The notes under the pieces are model-generated. The model made no database searches. It was not told where the DNA came from and saw only the letters and a program-made list of their open reading frames with translations. A stretch of DNA of 16,020 nt from JBBRLA01 sp038231615 (GTDB taxonomy: Bacteria > Myxococcota_A > Polyangia > Palsa-1104 > JAEUJZ01). This document shows positions 5,984 to 14,308 of the stretch, piece by piece (the stretch's first letter is position 1; every line of letters starts with the position of its first letter). A program made the position numbers and the translations under genes. The stretch lies in NCBI GenBank assembly GCA_038231615.1, contig JBBRLA010000118.1, positions 1 through 16,020 of the forward strand, given 5' to 3'.

Positions 5984-7363
5984 ATGGCAACCACCCAGAC
6001 CCAAGTGGCGCACATCTGGCGGCGGCTCGGCCTCGGGCCGGCGGCGGACGACGTCGATGCCGGCGTCAGCGTCGGTCCCCAGGCGCTCATCAACGACCTG
6101 CTCAGCCGGCCGGCGATGGTCTCCTCCGCCGGGAACCCCAACCCCTGGGGCTTCCCCGCCGGCACCGACTACACCGCCGAGGCAGCCTACACCGGCCGCA
6201 TGATCGAACTGATGGCCTTCGGCCCCAGCGCCACCGGCAGCGGCGTCACCTCGCCCACCTACAACCCCTTGCAGGAGCGCGTGGCGTGGATCCTCCAGGG
6301 GCTGGTGGTGACCGGCATCATCGACTCGACCTACTTCACCGATCTGAAGGACCACGTCAATCTACTGCGCAACTCGGTCTTCGGCACGCACAAGCAGCTA
6401 CTGCTCGACGTGTCCACCCGGCCGGGGATGCTCAAGTACCTGAGCGGCTACCAGAACACCCGTTCCCACCCCAATCAGAACTACGCCCGCGAGGTGATGG
6501 AACTCTTTTCCATCGGCCGCGTCCACCCGGTGACCGGCGCCGCCAACTACACCCAGGGCGATGTGCAGGAGATCGCCCGTGCCCTGACCGGCTGGCAATA
6601 CAACTGGGGCCACGGGACCACCTTCTTCAGCCCCAGCCAGTGGGACCCCGGCGTCAAGACCTACCGTGGGCAGTCCCTGGGGGCGGCCAAGCTCCCCGAC
6701 GTGATCAACGCCCTCGCGGCCCACCCGGCGTGGCCCTACTTCATCCCCAAGCGATTCTACCGCGAGCTGGTCGGCTTCGATCCGGCCCCCGCCGTGCTGG
6801 AATCGCTGGCCGCCACCTTCGGTCCCACTGGCGACCTGAAGGCGCTGATCACGGCCATCGCCAACCAGCCCGAGTTCCTCTCGGACCAGGCGATCTTCTC
6901 CAAGGTCAAGCAGCCGGTCGAGCTGATCGCCAGCGCCGCCCGGCTCCTTGGGTTCCCGAGCCTGGCAACGACCAACTTCTACCTGTCCTCCGACCTGCAC
7001 ACCACCATCAACCAGCACCCTCTGTACGCGCCCAACGTGGCCGGGTGGCCGCGGGGCGATCAATGGCTCGGGTCGGGCTCGATGTTGGCGTGGTCCGCCC
7101 TGGCCGGGCGCATCCTGTACATCGGTTTTAACTGGAATGGGGTCCAAAACGGCCCCATCTGCCCTTACATCCAGCGCCTCTTCAGCGAAGGCCCCGCAGC
7201 CACCGCCACCAGCCGGCTTTTGCACCAGGCTGGGCTGGACAACGCCTCGGCAACCACTCAGGCCAAGCTGATCGAGTACGCCGCCGGGGGACCGTGGAAC
7301 CTGGCCCGCGCCGCCGGGTTGATTCACCTGCTTTTCCTGTCGCCTGAATTCCTGGCCTGCTGA
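5984..7363 (+). CDS. DUF1800 family protein
   Basis: The ATG at 5984 is preceded by AAGGG at 5972-5976, 7 bases away; an ATG at 5978 would sit almost on it. The 459-residue protein shows the DUF1800 signatures in order: HIWRRLGLGP (10-19), LLRNSVFGTHKQLLLDVS (127-144), NQNYAREVMELFSIG (164-178), and YTQGDVQEIARALTGW (189-204). No obvious signal peptide is seen from this start. The biochemical role of DUF1800 is not known; it is nearly always found beside DUF1501, as here, and is associated with extracytoplasmic or surface-related gene sets in Planctomycetes, Proteobacteria and Myxococcota. It forms an operon with the next gene, 27 bases downstream. A sigma54-like element lies upstream. Confidence 0.9.
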   Translation: MATTQTQVAHIWRRLGLGPAADDVDAGVSVGPQALINDLLSRPAMVSSAGNPNPWGFPAGTDYTAEAAYTGRMIELMAFGPSATGSGVTSPTYNPLQERVAWILQGLVVTGIIDSTYFTDLKDHVNLLRNSVFGTHKQLLLDVSTRPGMLKYLSGYQNTRSHPNQNYAREVMELFSIGRVHPVTGAANYTQGDVQEIARALTGWQYNWGHGTTFFSPSQWDPGVKTYRGQSLGAAKLPDVINALAAHPAWPYFIPKRFYRELVGFDPAPAVLESLAATFGPTGDLKALITAIANQPEFLSDQAIFSKVKQPVELIASAARLLGFPSLATTNFYLSSDLHTTINQHPLYAPNVAGWPRGDQWLGSGSMLAWSALAGRILYIGFNWNGVQNGPICPYIQRLFSEGPAATATSRLLHQAGLDNASATTQAKLIEYAAGGPWNLARAAGLIHLLFLSPEFLAC

Positions 7364-7390
7364 AGTTGACGTTAGCGAACGGAGCCGACC

Positions 7391-8929
7391 ATGAGCATCA
7401 ATCGTCGAGAATTCCTCCAGCACACCGGCGTCACCGTGGCCCTTTCGGCCGTGGGCGTCACCATCGGGTGTGATGCCCTCATTCCCCTTTCCGCCAGGCT
7501 GACTGACATCAACAGCTATGTCGGTCCATTGCCTGCCGGCGTGCCCATCCTGGTGATGATCGAGCTGGGCGGGGGCAATGACATCCTCAACACCCACATC
7601 CCCTACGCCGTGTCCGGCGTGACCGGGCTTTATCTCCACGATCGTCCTAACTTGGCGATCAAGACCGTCACCAGCACCTTCCCCTATACCGCGCCGCCCG
7701 CGGGCAACTACCAGCCGCCGGGGCTGGACCTGGACGGCCACTACGCCCTGCACGGCAACCTGGTGTGGCTGGCCAACCGCTGGAAGACCAAGGGCGACGT
7801 GGCCATCGTCCAGGGCGTGGGCGAGAACGTGGTGGCCGAACGCAGCCACTTCGCGGCCAGCGCCTACCGCTGGGCGGCGGCGTTTTCCGGCCCCAACTTG
7901 AACAGTGGGTGGCTGGGGCGCTACAACGACATCCAGAACCAGAACCAGCCGGTGGCTTCCGTCTCGGTCAACGGCATGCACCAGTCGCTGGTCGGCGCAC
8001 AGACCCCGGTGCTATCGGTCAGCAGCGTGGCCGCCTTCAACTGGTCGATCAACTCCATCGTGCCCACCCGCCCGCTCTTCTTGACCGATCTGAAGGGCAT
8101 GGGAGATCCCAACCTGCCGGCGGCCCTGAACAAGGTGGCGCGGGGGGGCGTGGCCATCAAGGGCACCACCGATGCTATCGGCGTCGTGCAGGCCACCGCC
8201 CAGCCGAGCTACAACACCGGCGTTGCCCAGGGCACGCTGGCCTACCAGCTTTCCCAAGTGGCGATGATGATCACCGGCAGCCTGCCCTGCCAGACCTACG
8301 TGGCGACCCTGGGCAACTTCGACTTCCACGGCGGCCAGGCCTACAACCAGTGGGTCCAGCTCGGAGCGATGGATCAGGCGCTCCAGCGTTTCTTCAGCTT
8401 CATTGACGGAAGCTCCCGGGCCAACGACGTCTTCGTGCTGATCACCAGCGAATTCGGGCGCCAGGTGAAGGAGAACGCCGGTTTGGGCACCGACCACGGG
8501 CGGGCTTCGTCCGCGATCCTCATTGGCGGCGGGGTGCGCGGCGGCCTGTACGGGCAGATGCCCAGCCTGGCGGTGCGCGACTTCGACGCACTTATCCCCA
8601 CGGTGGACTTCCGCTCGGTCTTCGCGACCCTGCTCAACCGGCTGAGCGGCGATGCCAACGTGACCAAGGCGGTGCTGGGACAGGACGAGATGGGCAACGA
8701 CTTCGCCGACCTCGGTATCTTCACCGGGGCCGCGGCGGCGCAGCCGGACATGACCGGGACCGGCCCATCGCCCGACCTGAAGGCGTCCGGGGACATGAGC
8801 GCCCAGCCCGCCGACATGAGCGCCCAGCCCGGGGACATGGCGGCCCCCCCGCGCCACGAACCCGACCTGCTGATTATGCCCGCGCCGGACATGGGGCAAA
8901 GTTCGCCGCCCGACATGATGCGCATCTGA
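7391..8929 (+). CDS. DUF1501 family protein with Tat-type leader and Asp-Met/Pro tail
   Basis: GGAG at 7381-7384 precedes the ATG by 6 bases. The 512-residue protein begins with a twin-arginine motif (NRREFLQ, residues 4-10) and a hydrophobic segment, so it is probably exported folded by Tat; Cys27 may be lipidated. DUF1501 motifs are ILVMIELGGGND (53-64), ERSHFAASAYRW (150-161), LGNFDFHGG (307-315), SEFGR (353-357) and GTDHG (366-370). The fold is related to alkaline phosphatase/sulfatase enzymes, but no reaction is established. After about residue 450 a low-complexity tail follows, rich in Pro, Ala and repeated Asp-Met (GDMSAQPADMSAQPGDM), a tail style frequent on myxobacterial surface proteins. 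It is co-transcribed with the DUF1800 gene. Confidence 0.9.
   Translation: MSINRREFLQHTGVTVALSAVGVTIGCDALIPLSARLTDINSYVGPLPAGVPILVMIELGGGNDILNTHIPYAVSGVTGLYLHDRPNLAIKTVTSTFPYTAPPAGNYQPPGLDLDGHYALHGNLVWLANRWKTKGDVAIVQGVGENVVAERSHFAASAYRWAAAFSGPNLNSGWLGRYNDIQNQNQPVASVSVNGMHQSLVGAQTPVLSVSSVAAFNWSINSIVPTRPLFLTDLKGMGDPNLPAALNKVARGGVAIKGTTDAIGVVQATAQPSYNTGVAQGTLAYQLSQVAMMITGSLPCQTYVATLGNFDFHGGQAYNQWVQLGAMDQALQRFFSFIDGSSRANDVFVLITSEFGRQVKENAGLGTDHGRASSAILIGGGVRGGLYGQMPSLAVRDFDALIPTVDFRSVFATLLNRLSGDANVTKAVLGQDEMGNDFADLGIFTGAAAAQPDMTGTGPSPDLKASGDMSAQPADMSAQPGDMAAPPRHEPDLLIMPAPDMGQSSPPDMMRI
8792..8831 (+). repeat. 21-bp tandem repeat inside the DUF1501 tail
   Basis: GACATGAGCGCCCAGCCCG occurs at 8792-8810 and again at 8813-8831, a 21-bp period encoding DMSAQPA and DMSAQPG. 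A third, diverged unit (DMAAPP) follows. It is a coding tandem duplication in a disordered tail and a likely site of length variation. Confidence 0.75.
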
Positions 8930-9042
8930 AGGGGACCTGGCACGACAAGGACATCCTCTTCCTGGCACGGGCCCCCATGTCGGTGTGGCACTGCCCGAAA
9001 CCTCCGTTGATTGATCTCTGCCGGGGCGGCTACCCTGGAAGG

Positions 9043-10071
9043 ATGCCCGGACAAACACGAAGCGGGGCCACGGGAGGCTTCACCCTGGTCGAACTCCTGA
9101 TCGCCCTGGGGTTGACCGGCCTGGTCGCGGTGGCGCTCCTTGCCGCGGCGCGGGTGCAGACCACCTTGCAGCGGCAGGAGCAGCAGGCGCAGCAGACGCA
9201 GGACAATGTGCGCTCCTCGGTGGAGGAGTTGGTACACAGCCTGCATCAGGCCATGTCGGGGGTGGCGGCCAACGCGGTGCCTCCCGGGACCCCGGCCACG
9301 ATTTCGGGCGTCACCGTTCTCAACAACGTATTGGGGGCGGCCAACGGCGACAGCCCCGATACGCTGCAACTGGTGCTCAACGACGACTCGGTGGTGGCGG
9401 CGCTCTTGCAGGACGCCGGCCCGGGTACCCAGCCGATCGTCGTCAACACGGGGAGCGCCTTCAGGAGCAACGACTTCTTCACCCTTACCGATTTCAACAA
9501 GGCAATCCTGTGTCGGCTGACCGTCGACCCGCAAGCCGGGACGGCGAACGGCCTGGACGTGGGCCAACTGTGGATGTCCGGGCCTTTGCCCGTCTCGAAG
9601 TTGACTTTCCTTCGCGGCTCCCTGGCGGTGCGGGCCAGGCTCTTGGCCTACCAGATCAACACCACCCTGTTCTCCGGCACACCGCTGCTCACGCTGCAAG
9701 ATGGGGCGCCGCTGGACACCACCAAAGCCGAAGAGATCGTCGCGGAGAACATCGAGGACCTGCAGATCGCCGTGGGCGTGGACGGGCTGCACACAAGCAT
9801 TCTGGACGGAACGATTCAGGAAGTGGGCGCCGCCGTCGATGACGACGAATGGGTCTATAACTACCCCGGCGAAACGATGCCCGATCCGTTGCCTCCAGTC
9901 GCCCGCATCTCCGCCGTCCGCATCAGCGTGGTGGGGCGCACGACGCAGGCGGGCGAGCTCTTGGGGCCAGGGCGTCCGGCGGTGGAGGACCGACCGGCGG
10001 GCCCACCGGACCACTATCGCTGGCGCGTGCTGACCGTGCGGGTCTCTCTGCGCCCCCTGGCGACGAATTGA
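9043..10071 (+). CDS. PilW-like type IV prepilin / pseudopilin
   Basis: The product is a type IV pilin-family minor subunit. From the ATG at 9043 it has a 12-residue leader (MPGQTRSGATGG) followed by the class III signal FTLVELLIALGLTGLVAVAL, with prepilin-peptidase cleavage after Gly12 and Glu5 of the mature chain present. An upstream ATG at 8977 would give an unusually long leader. GGAAGG directly abuts the 9043 ATG, poor spacing for a ribosome-binding site, so the start is the least certain point. A long helix with Gln/Glu-rich heptads follows, then a soluble domain containing VAENIEDLQIAVGVDG (about 227-242), a stretch typical of PilW proteins, and a C-terminal LTVRVSLRP strand. The 342-residue length suits PilW. 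It faces the PilX-like gene, with 9 bases between stops. Confidence 0.82.
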   Translation: MPGQTRSGATGGFTLVELLIALGLTGLVAVALLAAARVQTTLQRQEQQAQQTQDNVRSSVEELVHSLHQAMSGVAANAVPPGTPATISGVTVLNNVLGAANGDSPDTLQLVLNDDSVVAALLQDAGPGTQPIVVNTGSAFRSNDFFTLTDFNKAILCRLTVDPQAGTANGLDVGQLWMSGPLPVSKLTFLRGSLAVRARLLAYQINTTLFSGTPLLTLQDGAPLDTTKAEEIVAENIEDLQIAVGVDGLHTSILDGTIQEVGAAVDDDEWVYNYPGETMPDPLPPVARISAVRISVVGRTTQAGELLGPGRPAVEDRPAGPPDHYRWRVLTVRVSLRPLATN

Positions 10072-10080
10072 GACGGTTTT

Positions 10081-12132
10081 TTACCAGGGCGTGATTGCGA
10101 GCTGGTGCAGGACCGGCGTCACGCCGGCCAGGAGGCTGGTCAGCCGCACCTCCACCTCGATGAGCGGGCCACGGAGGCTGCGCGGGCCATTCTCCGGGAT
10201 GGTGGCGTTGTTCTTCATGTTCTGCCAGGTCGCGGTCTTGAGGGCGGTGGTGGTCAGGGCGGATCGCGCCCGGACGCGGATCTGGGTCTTGGCCGGCAGG
10301 TCCGCGTCCCAACTGACGGACGCCCAGGCGCTGCAGGTGTTGCCGCAGTACTGGGTCACCGACCACGTTCCCTGCGGCGAGGTGATGTTGCGGACGACGT
10401 AGCCCGTGGTGTCGCTGTAGGTGTAAGAGTGCCCGCCCAGTGGGAACACGTCGATGGTGTCGTCGTCCAGGTTGATGCGGTTTATTTGCATCGCATTGTA
10501 GCTGGGCGACCAGACCTTGCCTGCCGCGTCGATGGCCACTCCGGTGGGACCGTCGCCGACGATGTAGTTCTTGATGAAGTTGCCGTCGTTGTCATAGTGG
10601 CCGATGTGGTTGGAGGATAGCGAGCCGGCGATGAATACGTCTCCATTCCCATTGGTGGTGATGCCCTGGGCGCAGCACTTGCCCTCGCCCTGCTGGAACA
10701 CCTGGAGGTGGGTCCCGTCGGGGTCCATGCGCGAGAACGTCGGCGTCCAGGAGCTGGTCCAGACCCGCCCGTTGAGGTCGAGGGCAACGCCATAGCCGGG
10801 GTGCCCGATCGGAAAGAGGGTCGAGGTTTGCAGATCGGAGCTGATCTTTTCCACGTTGCCGCTGCCGACGTGCATCGACCAGATGTAGCCGTCCCGGTCC
10901 ATGACCCCGCCGTAGTGTCCCTGCTTGGTGTCCTTTCCATAGAGGACCGCTCCATCGGTGCCGCGGATCTTGAACACCCCGGGGGCGGTGAGCCCGCCGG
11001 TGTAGACGTTGTTGTCCGCGTCCACCACCACCATGCGGGCATCCACCGGCGAGGTCGCCCCGGGGTACTTCAGCGCCACGTGCAAAAGAATGCACTCGTC
11101 CTGCGCGCCGGCGACACCCGCGCCCCACTCGCCGGTCCAGTCCTTGACATCGCCGCCGCCCATCGAGGTGGTGATGATGCCGTCGTTATTGCGATCGATG
11201 CACCGGCCGTTCTCGAAAAGGCCGATCTTGGTCACGGTGTTGTTGGCGCGGTTGGTGACCCACACGTCGCCGTCCAGGTCCACGGTGGTGCGGGAGGGGT
11301 TGCCGTAGGCCGGCCCGGTGCGGTAGCGCGCCATCTCCTTCCCGTTGACGGTGTCGAGTTTGGAGACGTAGCCCTCGATGGAAAGGGGGACCCAGATGAA
11401 GGGGTAGGCGGTCTTGGCGGCCAGGATGATCTGGTCGTTGCTCAGGTCCACGCCGATCGCGGAGAGGCCGTCGTTTCCACTGACGCCGCGGCTTGTGCTA
11501 CCGCCTCCATTGGCACCCTGTGTGGTGCCGTTTCCGGTGGTCGTGTTGGCCACCGCCGCGCCGCCCTGGCCGATGATGCCGCAGCCGTTGCAGTTCGGGA
11601 TGGCGCCGCCATCGGTGAAGTCGGTCGTGGTCTTGTAGATCACGGAGCCCACCTTGACCTTCAATCCGCCTCCCAGCGGTCGCAGGGTCAGGTACTGCTG
11701 CACGGTGGCGCTCTGGTGGCCGGCGGTGTCGGTACATTGTGCGCGGAGCAGCACGGTCTGGTCCCGATCGACCAGGGGATCGTTCACCGCGGGCGGGAAT
11801 TCATCGACGTTGTCGCTGATGCCGACGATGTAGATCAAGCCGGGGTCGGTGTTGCTGGCGCGGCCGGTCAGGATATAGTTGGTGCGGAGGTATTCGTTCC
11901 ATTTGGCGGCGTTCAGGCGGAAGAAGTCCCGGCCCGCCGCCAGCCCGGACTCGGCGCAGTAGTAGGCCCGCTTGTTGGCGAGGCTCAACCCGCTGCTGCG
12001 CAGGTTGGCCAATTGCATGCCCACGCCAACCACTCCGCCCAGGAGCAGCGTGGCCATGACCATCATCACCATCAGCATGGTGACACCGCGCCGATTGCGG
12101 TGCCGGCGAATGAATCCTACTTGTGCGTCCAT
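10081..12132 (-). CDS. PilX-like N-terminus fused to a Vgb/NHL-type beta-propeller
   Basis: The ATG at 12132 follows GAGGA (12141-12145) at good spacing. Residues 10-60 resemble a PilX-type minor pilin: basic RRHRNRRG, a hydrophobic helix starting VTMLMVMMVMATLLLGG, then NKRAYYCAESGLAAGRDFF (53-71). Glu5 is absent, as in PilX-type proteins. After a Gly/Thr/Asn-rich linker (about 188-220) comes a beta-propeller (about 235-565) with repeated units such as TVDLDGDVWVTN, GYGVALDLNGRVW and GPTGVAIDAAGKVW, the pattern of virginiamycin-B-lyase/NHL propellers. DRNNDG (313-318) fits a calcium-binding loop. A C-terminal beta-sandwich-like part (about 590-683) contains TQIRVRARS and LIEVEVRLTS. I infer a pilus-tip or surface binding protein, not an active lyase. 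Confidence 0.8.
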   Translation of the reverse strand: MDAQVGFIRRHRNRRGVTMLMVMMVMATLLLGGVVGVGMQLANLRSSGLSLANKRAYYCAESGLAAGRDFFRLNAAKWNEYLRTNYILTGRASNTDPGLIYIVGISDNVDEFPPAVNDPLVDRDQTVLLRAQCTDTAGHQSATVQQYLTLRPLGGGLKVKVGSVIYKTTTDFTDGGAIPNCNGCGIIGQGGAAVANTTTGNGTTQGANGGGSTSRGVSGNDGLSAIGVDLSNDQIILAAKTAYPFIWVPLSIEGYVSKLDTVNGKEMARYRTGPAYGNPSRTTVDLDGDVWVTNRANNTVTKIGLFENGRCIDRNNDGIITTSMGGGDVKDWTGEWGAGVAGAQDECILLHVALKYPGATSPVDARMVVVDADNNVYTGGLTAPGVFKIRGTDGAVLYGKDTKQGHYGGVMDRDGYIWSMHVGSGNVEKISSDLQTSTLFPIGHPGYGVALDLNGRVWTSSWTPTFSRMDPDGTHLQVFQQGEGKCCAQGITTNGNGDVFIAGSLSSNHIGHYDNDGNFIKNYIVGDGPTGVAIDAAGKVWSPSYNAMQINRINLDDDTIDVFPLGGHSYTYSDTTGYVVRNITSPQGTWSVTQYCGNTCSAWASVSWDADLPAKTQIRVRARSALTTTALKTATWQNMKNNATIPENGPRSLRGPLIEVEVRLTSLLAGVTPVLHQLAITPW

Positions 12133-12511
12133 GGAAGTGCTCCTCGCTCGTGCCGGTCGGTTTCCGACAGGCGTGCTCGCTGCGAAGCACCCGGTCCTGA
12201 CCCTGGAAGGCGAAGATCAGACAGGCAGTGGGAGGAGATCCATAGGTCAATCCGATGTTAGAGCATCCGCCGGTTCGTTGCCAGGGAAATGAGGTGGGGG
12301 CATCGGCGTATCATAGGCCCGCGGCCCGAAGGGGGTCACTGGATTGTGGTAAGTAGAGCGACATGATCACCTCGCCAGCGCCCCTCCGGCCCGGCGGAGC
12401 TGCTCTTCGAGCTTCAGGGCGCCCGCGCGGCCTTCGCGAATTTGGACTGAAGAAATTCTTGTGTCCCTCCGATGTCAGGGCACTCCACTGATCTGAAGTC
12501 GAGGTTCCCCG
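12133..12511. other. Divergent intergenic region with a possible gene remnant
   Basis: This 379-base gap separates the divergent PilX-propeller and Cys-rich lipoprotein genes and should hold promoters for both; I could not choose convincing -35/-10 or sigma54 elements. On the minus strand, 12367-12474 contains 35 open codons ending at a TGA (12367-12369), whose last part reads QIREGRAGALKLEEQLRRAG, a plausible helical protein end with no start or upstream body. I treat it as a possible decayed remnant. Nothing else coding is seen. Confidence 0.35.
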
Positions 12512-13135
12512 ATGAAATCCAATCTGAATTCGATTCGCCTCCCCCTGCTGCTGACGCTTTTCTTCGGCGGCTGCTCCAGCCAGGTGAGTGCGTCCGACGC
12601 CGGCCTGGACCTGGCCGATCTTCGGCCCCTTGATGCCCGGCCCGCCGCGGACCTTTTTTCCCCGCCTGATCTGTACGGCGGCATCTGTGCCGGCAAGAAG
12701 AACACCCGTATCTGCTCCCAGGACCACCTGACCTCCGGCCTCTGCGATGACAGCCTCACCTTCCAGCCCGACTGGACCTGCGTGGCCGGCTGCGAGAGCG
12801 GTTACTGCAAGAAGCCCCAGTCGCCAGTCACTTGTGACATCGACGCCGACTGCAAGGACACCGGCTCGAGCCCGACGTACTGCCAGCTCTTTACCGACGA
12901 CTTCAACATGTACGGGAAGTTCTGCGCCACCCCGGCGGGCCCTGGCGCCAACCTGGACCCTTGCCAGCAGAGCAGCGACTGCCGCTCGAACCTTTGCTAC
13001 ACCCTGGCCAAGGGCCCAAGCTGCGTGAAGCCCTGCGGCAAGGACGCCGACTGCGACGGCTCGGTGGGCTCCTGCGGACCCGGCAGCTTCAACATCGAGG
13101 GATTCAAGGACACCGTCTTCATCTGCAACCGCTAA
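12512..13135 (+). CDS. Cys-rich lipoprotein of unknown function
   Basis: GAGG (12501-12504) lies 7 bases before the ATG. The 207-residue product has a lipoprotein leader ending FFGGC (Cys21), a short acidic linker rich in Asp, Leu and Pro, and then a domain with 18 further cysteines. Several occur in a repeated C-x4-D-C or C-x5-D-C pattern (CDIDADC, CQQSSDC, CGKDADC), often followed by a third Cys. This resembles the short disulfide modules 'C..D.DC....C' abundant in myxobacterial surface lipoproteins. No catalytic motif is seen. It is expected to be outside the inner membrane and disulfide-stabilised. The gene stands alone between divergent and tandem neighbours. Confidence 0.78.
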   Translation: MKSNLNSIRLPLLLTLFFGGCSSQVSASDAGLDLADLRPLDARPAADLFSPPDLYGGICAGKKNTRICSQDHLTSGLCDDSLTFQPDWTCVAGCESGYCKKPQSPVTCDIDADCKDTGSSPTYCQLFTDDFNMYGKFCATPAGPGANLDPCQQSSDCRSNLCYTLAKGPSCVKPCGKDADCDGSVGSCGPGSFNIEGFKDTVFICNR

Positions 13136-13139
13136 AGAG

Positions 13140-13280
13140 GTGATCGCCGCCATCGACGAACTGTGCGTGGGCCGCCATTCCAAGGCGCTGAACCACCGAG
13201 CGGGACGCCGATGAGTCAGTCGAGTATCTGAGGCGCGACAGCAAGCACTATCAGGATCCCCGTGGGCCTTGCAGAGTTTG
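13140..13280 (+). pseudogene. Possible small gene remnant between two secreted-protein genes
   Basis: Right after the lipoprotein stop, a frame from the GTG at 13140 reads VIAAIDELCVGRHSKALNHR and stops at 13212-13214. The neighbouring frame then reads DADESVEYLRRDSKHYQDP and stops at 13279-13281. Both pieces look protein-like but are short and in different frames, as expected for a frameshifted remnant. I do not recognise a family, and chance in GC-rich DNA is a fair alternative. Confidence 0.2.
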
Positions 13281-13296
13281 ATTCCTGCAATATGCT
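13269..13296 (+). promoter_or_regulatory. Dyad and weak promoter-like element upstream of the BNR/YCF48-like gene
   Basis: TTGCAG (13269-13274) and CTGCAA (13285-13290) form a perfect 6-bp dyad with a 10-base gap. TTGCAG also lies 16 bases before TATGCT (13291-13296), a poor -35/-10 pair. The position, 35 bases before the ATG at 13331, suits a promoter or operator. Support is weak. Confidence 0.25.
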
Positions 13297-13330
13297 TACG
13301 GACGATAATCCCATCCGCGGAGCCCGATTC

Positions 13331-14308
13331 ATGCGCATGACGTTGTTCCTGCCGTTTGCGGCCCTGGCCTTGTTCATCGCGCTGCGGCCGGCGCCCGTCC
13401 TGGCCCACGGCGGTCTGCCCGTGTCGGAGGACATCCTGTGGCAGGGCAACACGCTCTACGTGCCTACCCAGTACTGGGGCATCTTCGTCGGCACCGATGG
13501 GGGCGAGTGGCGCTGGATCTGCGACGAGGCGATCAATCAGTACAAGCTGCGCCAGATGCGCCAGGGCGGCGACGGCACGTTCTACGCCACCGACCTGAGC
13601 GGACTGACGCTGTCCAAGGACAACGGCTGCACCTGGGTAGAGGTGGCCGCACCTGAGAGCGGAGATGACATCACCCAGTTCTACATCGACACCCTGGTCC
13701 CCGATCCCAAGGTGGCCACCCGGGCCTACGCCACCGGCATCGCCAGTGGCGGCAAGAGCGTGCTGTGGCGCAGCGAGGACGCGGGGCTGACCTGGAAGAA
13801 CATCTTCTCGGTGGACGGTGCGTCATTCCGCGGCTTCGCCCTGGCGCCGGACGGCTTCCTCTACGCGCTGTCGGTGCAGACCGGCAACCAGCCGAGCGCG
13901 AAGCTTTACGCCCTGAAAGACGCCGGAGGGGACGGCGGCACCAGCCTGGCATTCGCTCCGACGGTGCTGGGGGCGCTGCCCATGGGGACTACGATCAGCG
14001 AGGTGACGCTCATCGCCGTAGACGGCAGGATGACCGGGCGCGCCTACCTGCATTTCCAGGGGGACCCGGACCAGGTGCTGGCCGCGGTGGACATGGTAAA
14101 GGGGACGATGACCGAGGTTCTGCGCACGCAGAGCCCCATTTTCGCGGTGAACACCGACGTGGCTGGGGACCGCCTCCTCATCTCCACCGGGGATGGCGTC
14201 TACCTCGCCACCGGCTCGAGGCCCTGCGGGCAGGGCACCTGTGCTACGTGCTGGCGCCGCGGCAGATTGGCAAGAGCAGCCTGCGCGTCCACGCCGCCGA
14301 GCGGCTGA
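13331..14308 (+). CDS. Secreted BNR/YCF48-like beta-propeller protein, truncated at its 3' end
   Basis: GGAG (13319-13322) precedes the ATG at 13331 by 8 bases. The protein starts with a Sec signal peptide (MRMTLFLPFAALALFIALRP, then APVLAHG) and continues with BNR/photosystem-II-assembly-factor-like repeats: LSKDNGCTWVEV, WRSEDAGLTWKNI, FRGFALAPDGFLYAL and RLLISTGDGVYLATG, the Asp-box pattern of surface propellers. Natural-looking sequence ends with LATG near base 14214 (about residue 294). The remaining 31 codons to the TGA at 14308 are the wrong frame of the ATPase gene and are biologically meaningless. So the gene has lost its true C-terminus at the junction, or a frameshift joins the two. 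Binding or structural function is all that can be suggested. Confidence 0.7.
   Translation: MRMTLFLPFAALALFIALRPAPVLAHGGLPVSEDILWQGNTLYVPTQYWGIFVGTDGGEWRWICDEAINQYKLRQMRQGGDGTFYATDLSGLTLSKDNGCTWVEVAAPESGDDITQFYIDTLVPDPKVATRAYATGIASGGKSVLWRSEDAGLTWKNIFSVDGASFRGFALAPDGFLYALSVQTGNQPSAKLYALKDAGGDGGTSLAFAPTVLGALPMGTTISEVTLIAVDGRMTGRAYLHFQGDPDQVLAAVDMVKGTMTEVLRTQSPIFAVNTDVAGDRLLISTGDGVYLATGSRPCGQGTCATCWRRGRLARAACASTPPSG

Noticed and set aside
4814..6355. Long minus-strand open frame (513 codons) antisense to the PLC-like and DUF1800 genes
   Set aside because: It lies opposite genes with clear family motifs, is full of Gly/Arg/Ala/His/Leu low-information sequence, and bridges the intergenic region. 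It is a GC-rich shadow frame.
8937..9000. Three further TGGCAC elements (8938, 8963, 8986) as sigma54 promoters for the PilW-like gene
   Set aside because: None has GC at the required 10-base distance after GG, so they fail the -12 requirement.
8374..10014. Minus-strand open frame (546 codons) across the DUF1501 tail and PilW-like gene
   Set aside because: It is antisense to two well-supported genes and has no start context or recognisable domain.
10708..12261. Long plus-strand open frame (517 codons) opposite the PilX-propeller gene
   Set aside because: Its composition is Val/Gly/Ala/Asp/His-rich without motifs, while the minus strand shows pilin and propeller motifs and a good ribosome-binding site.
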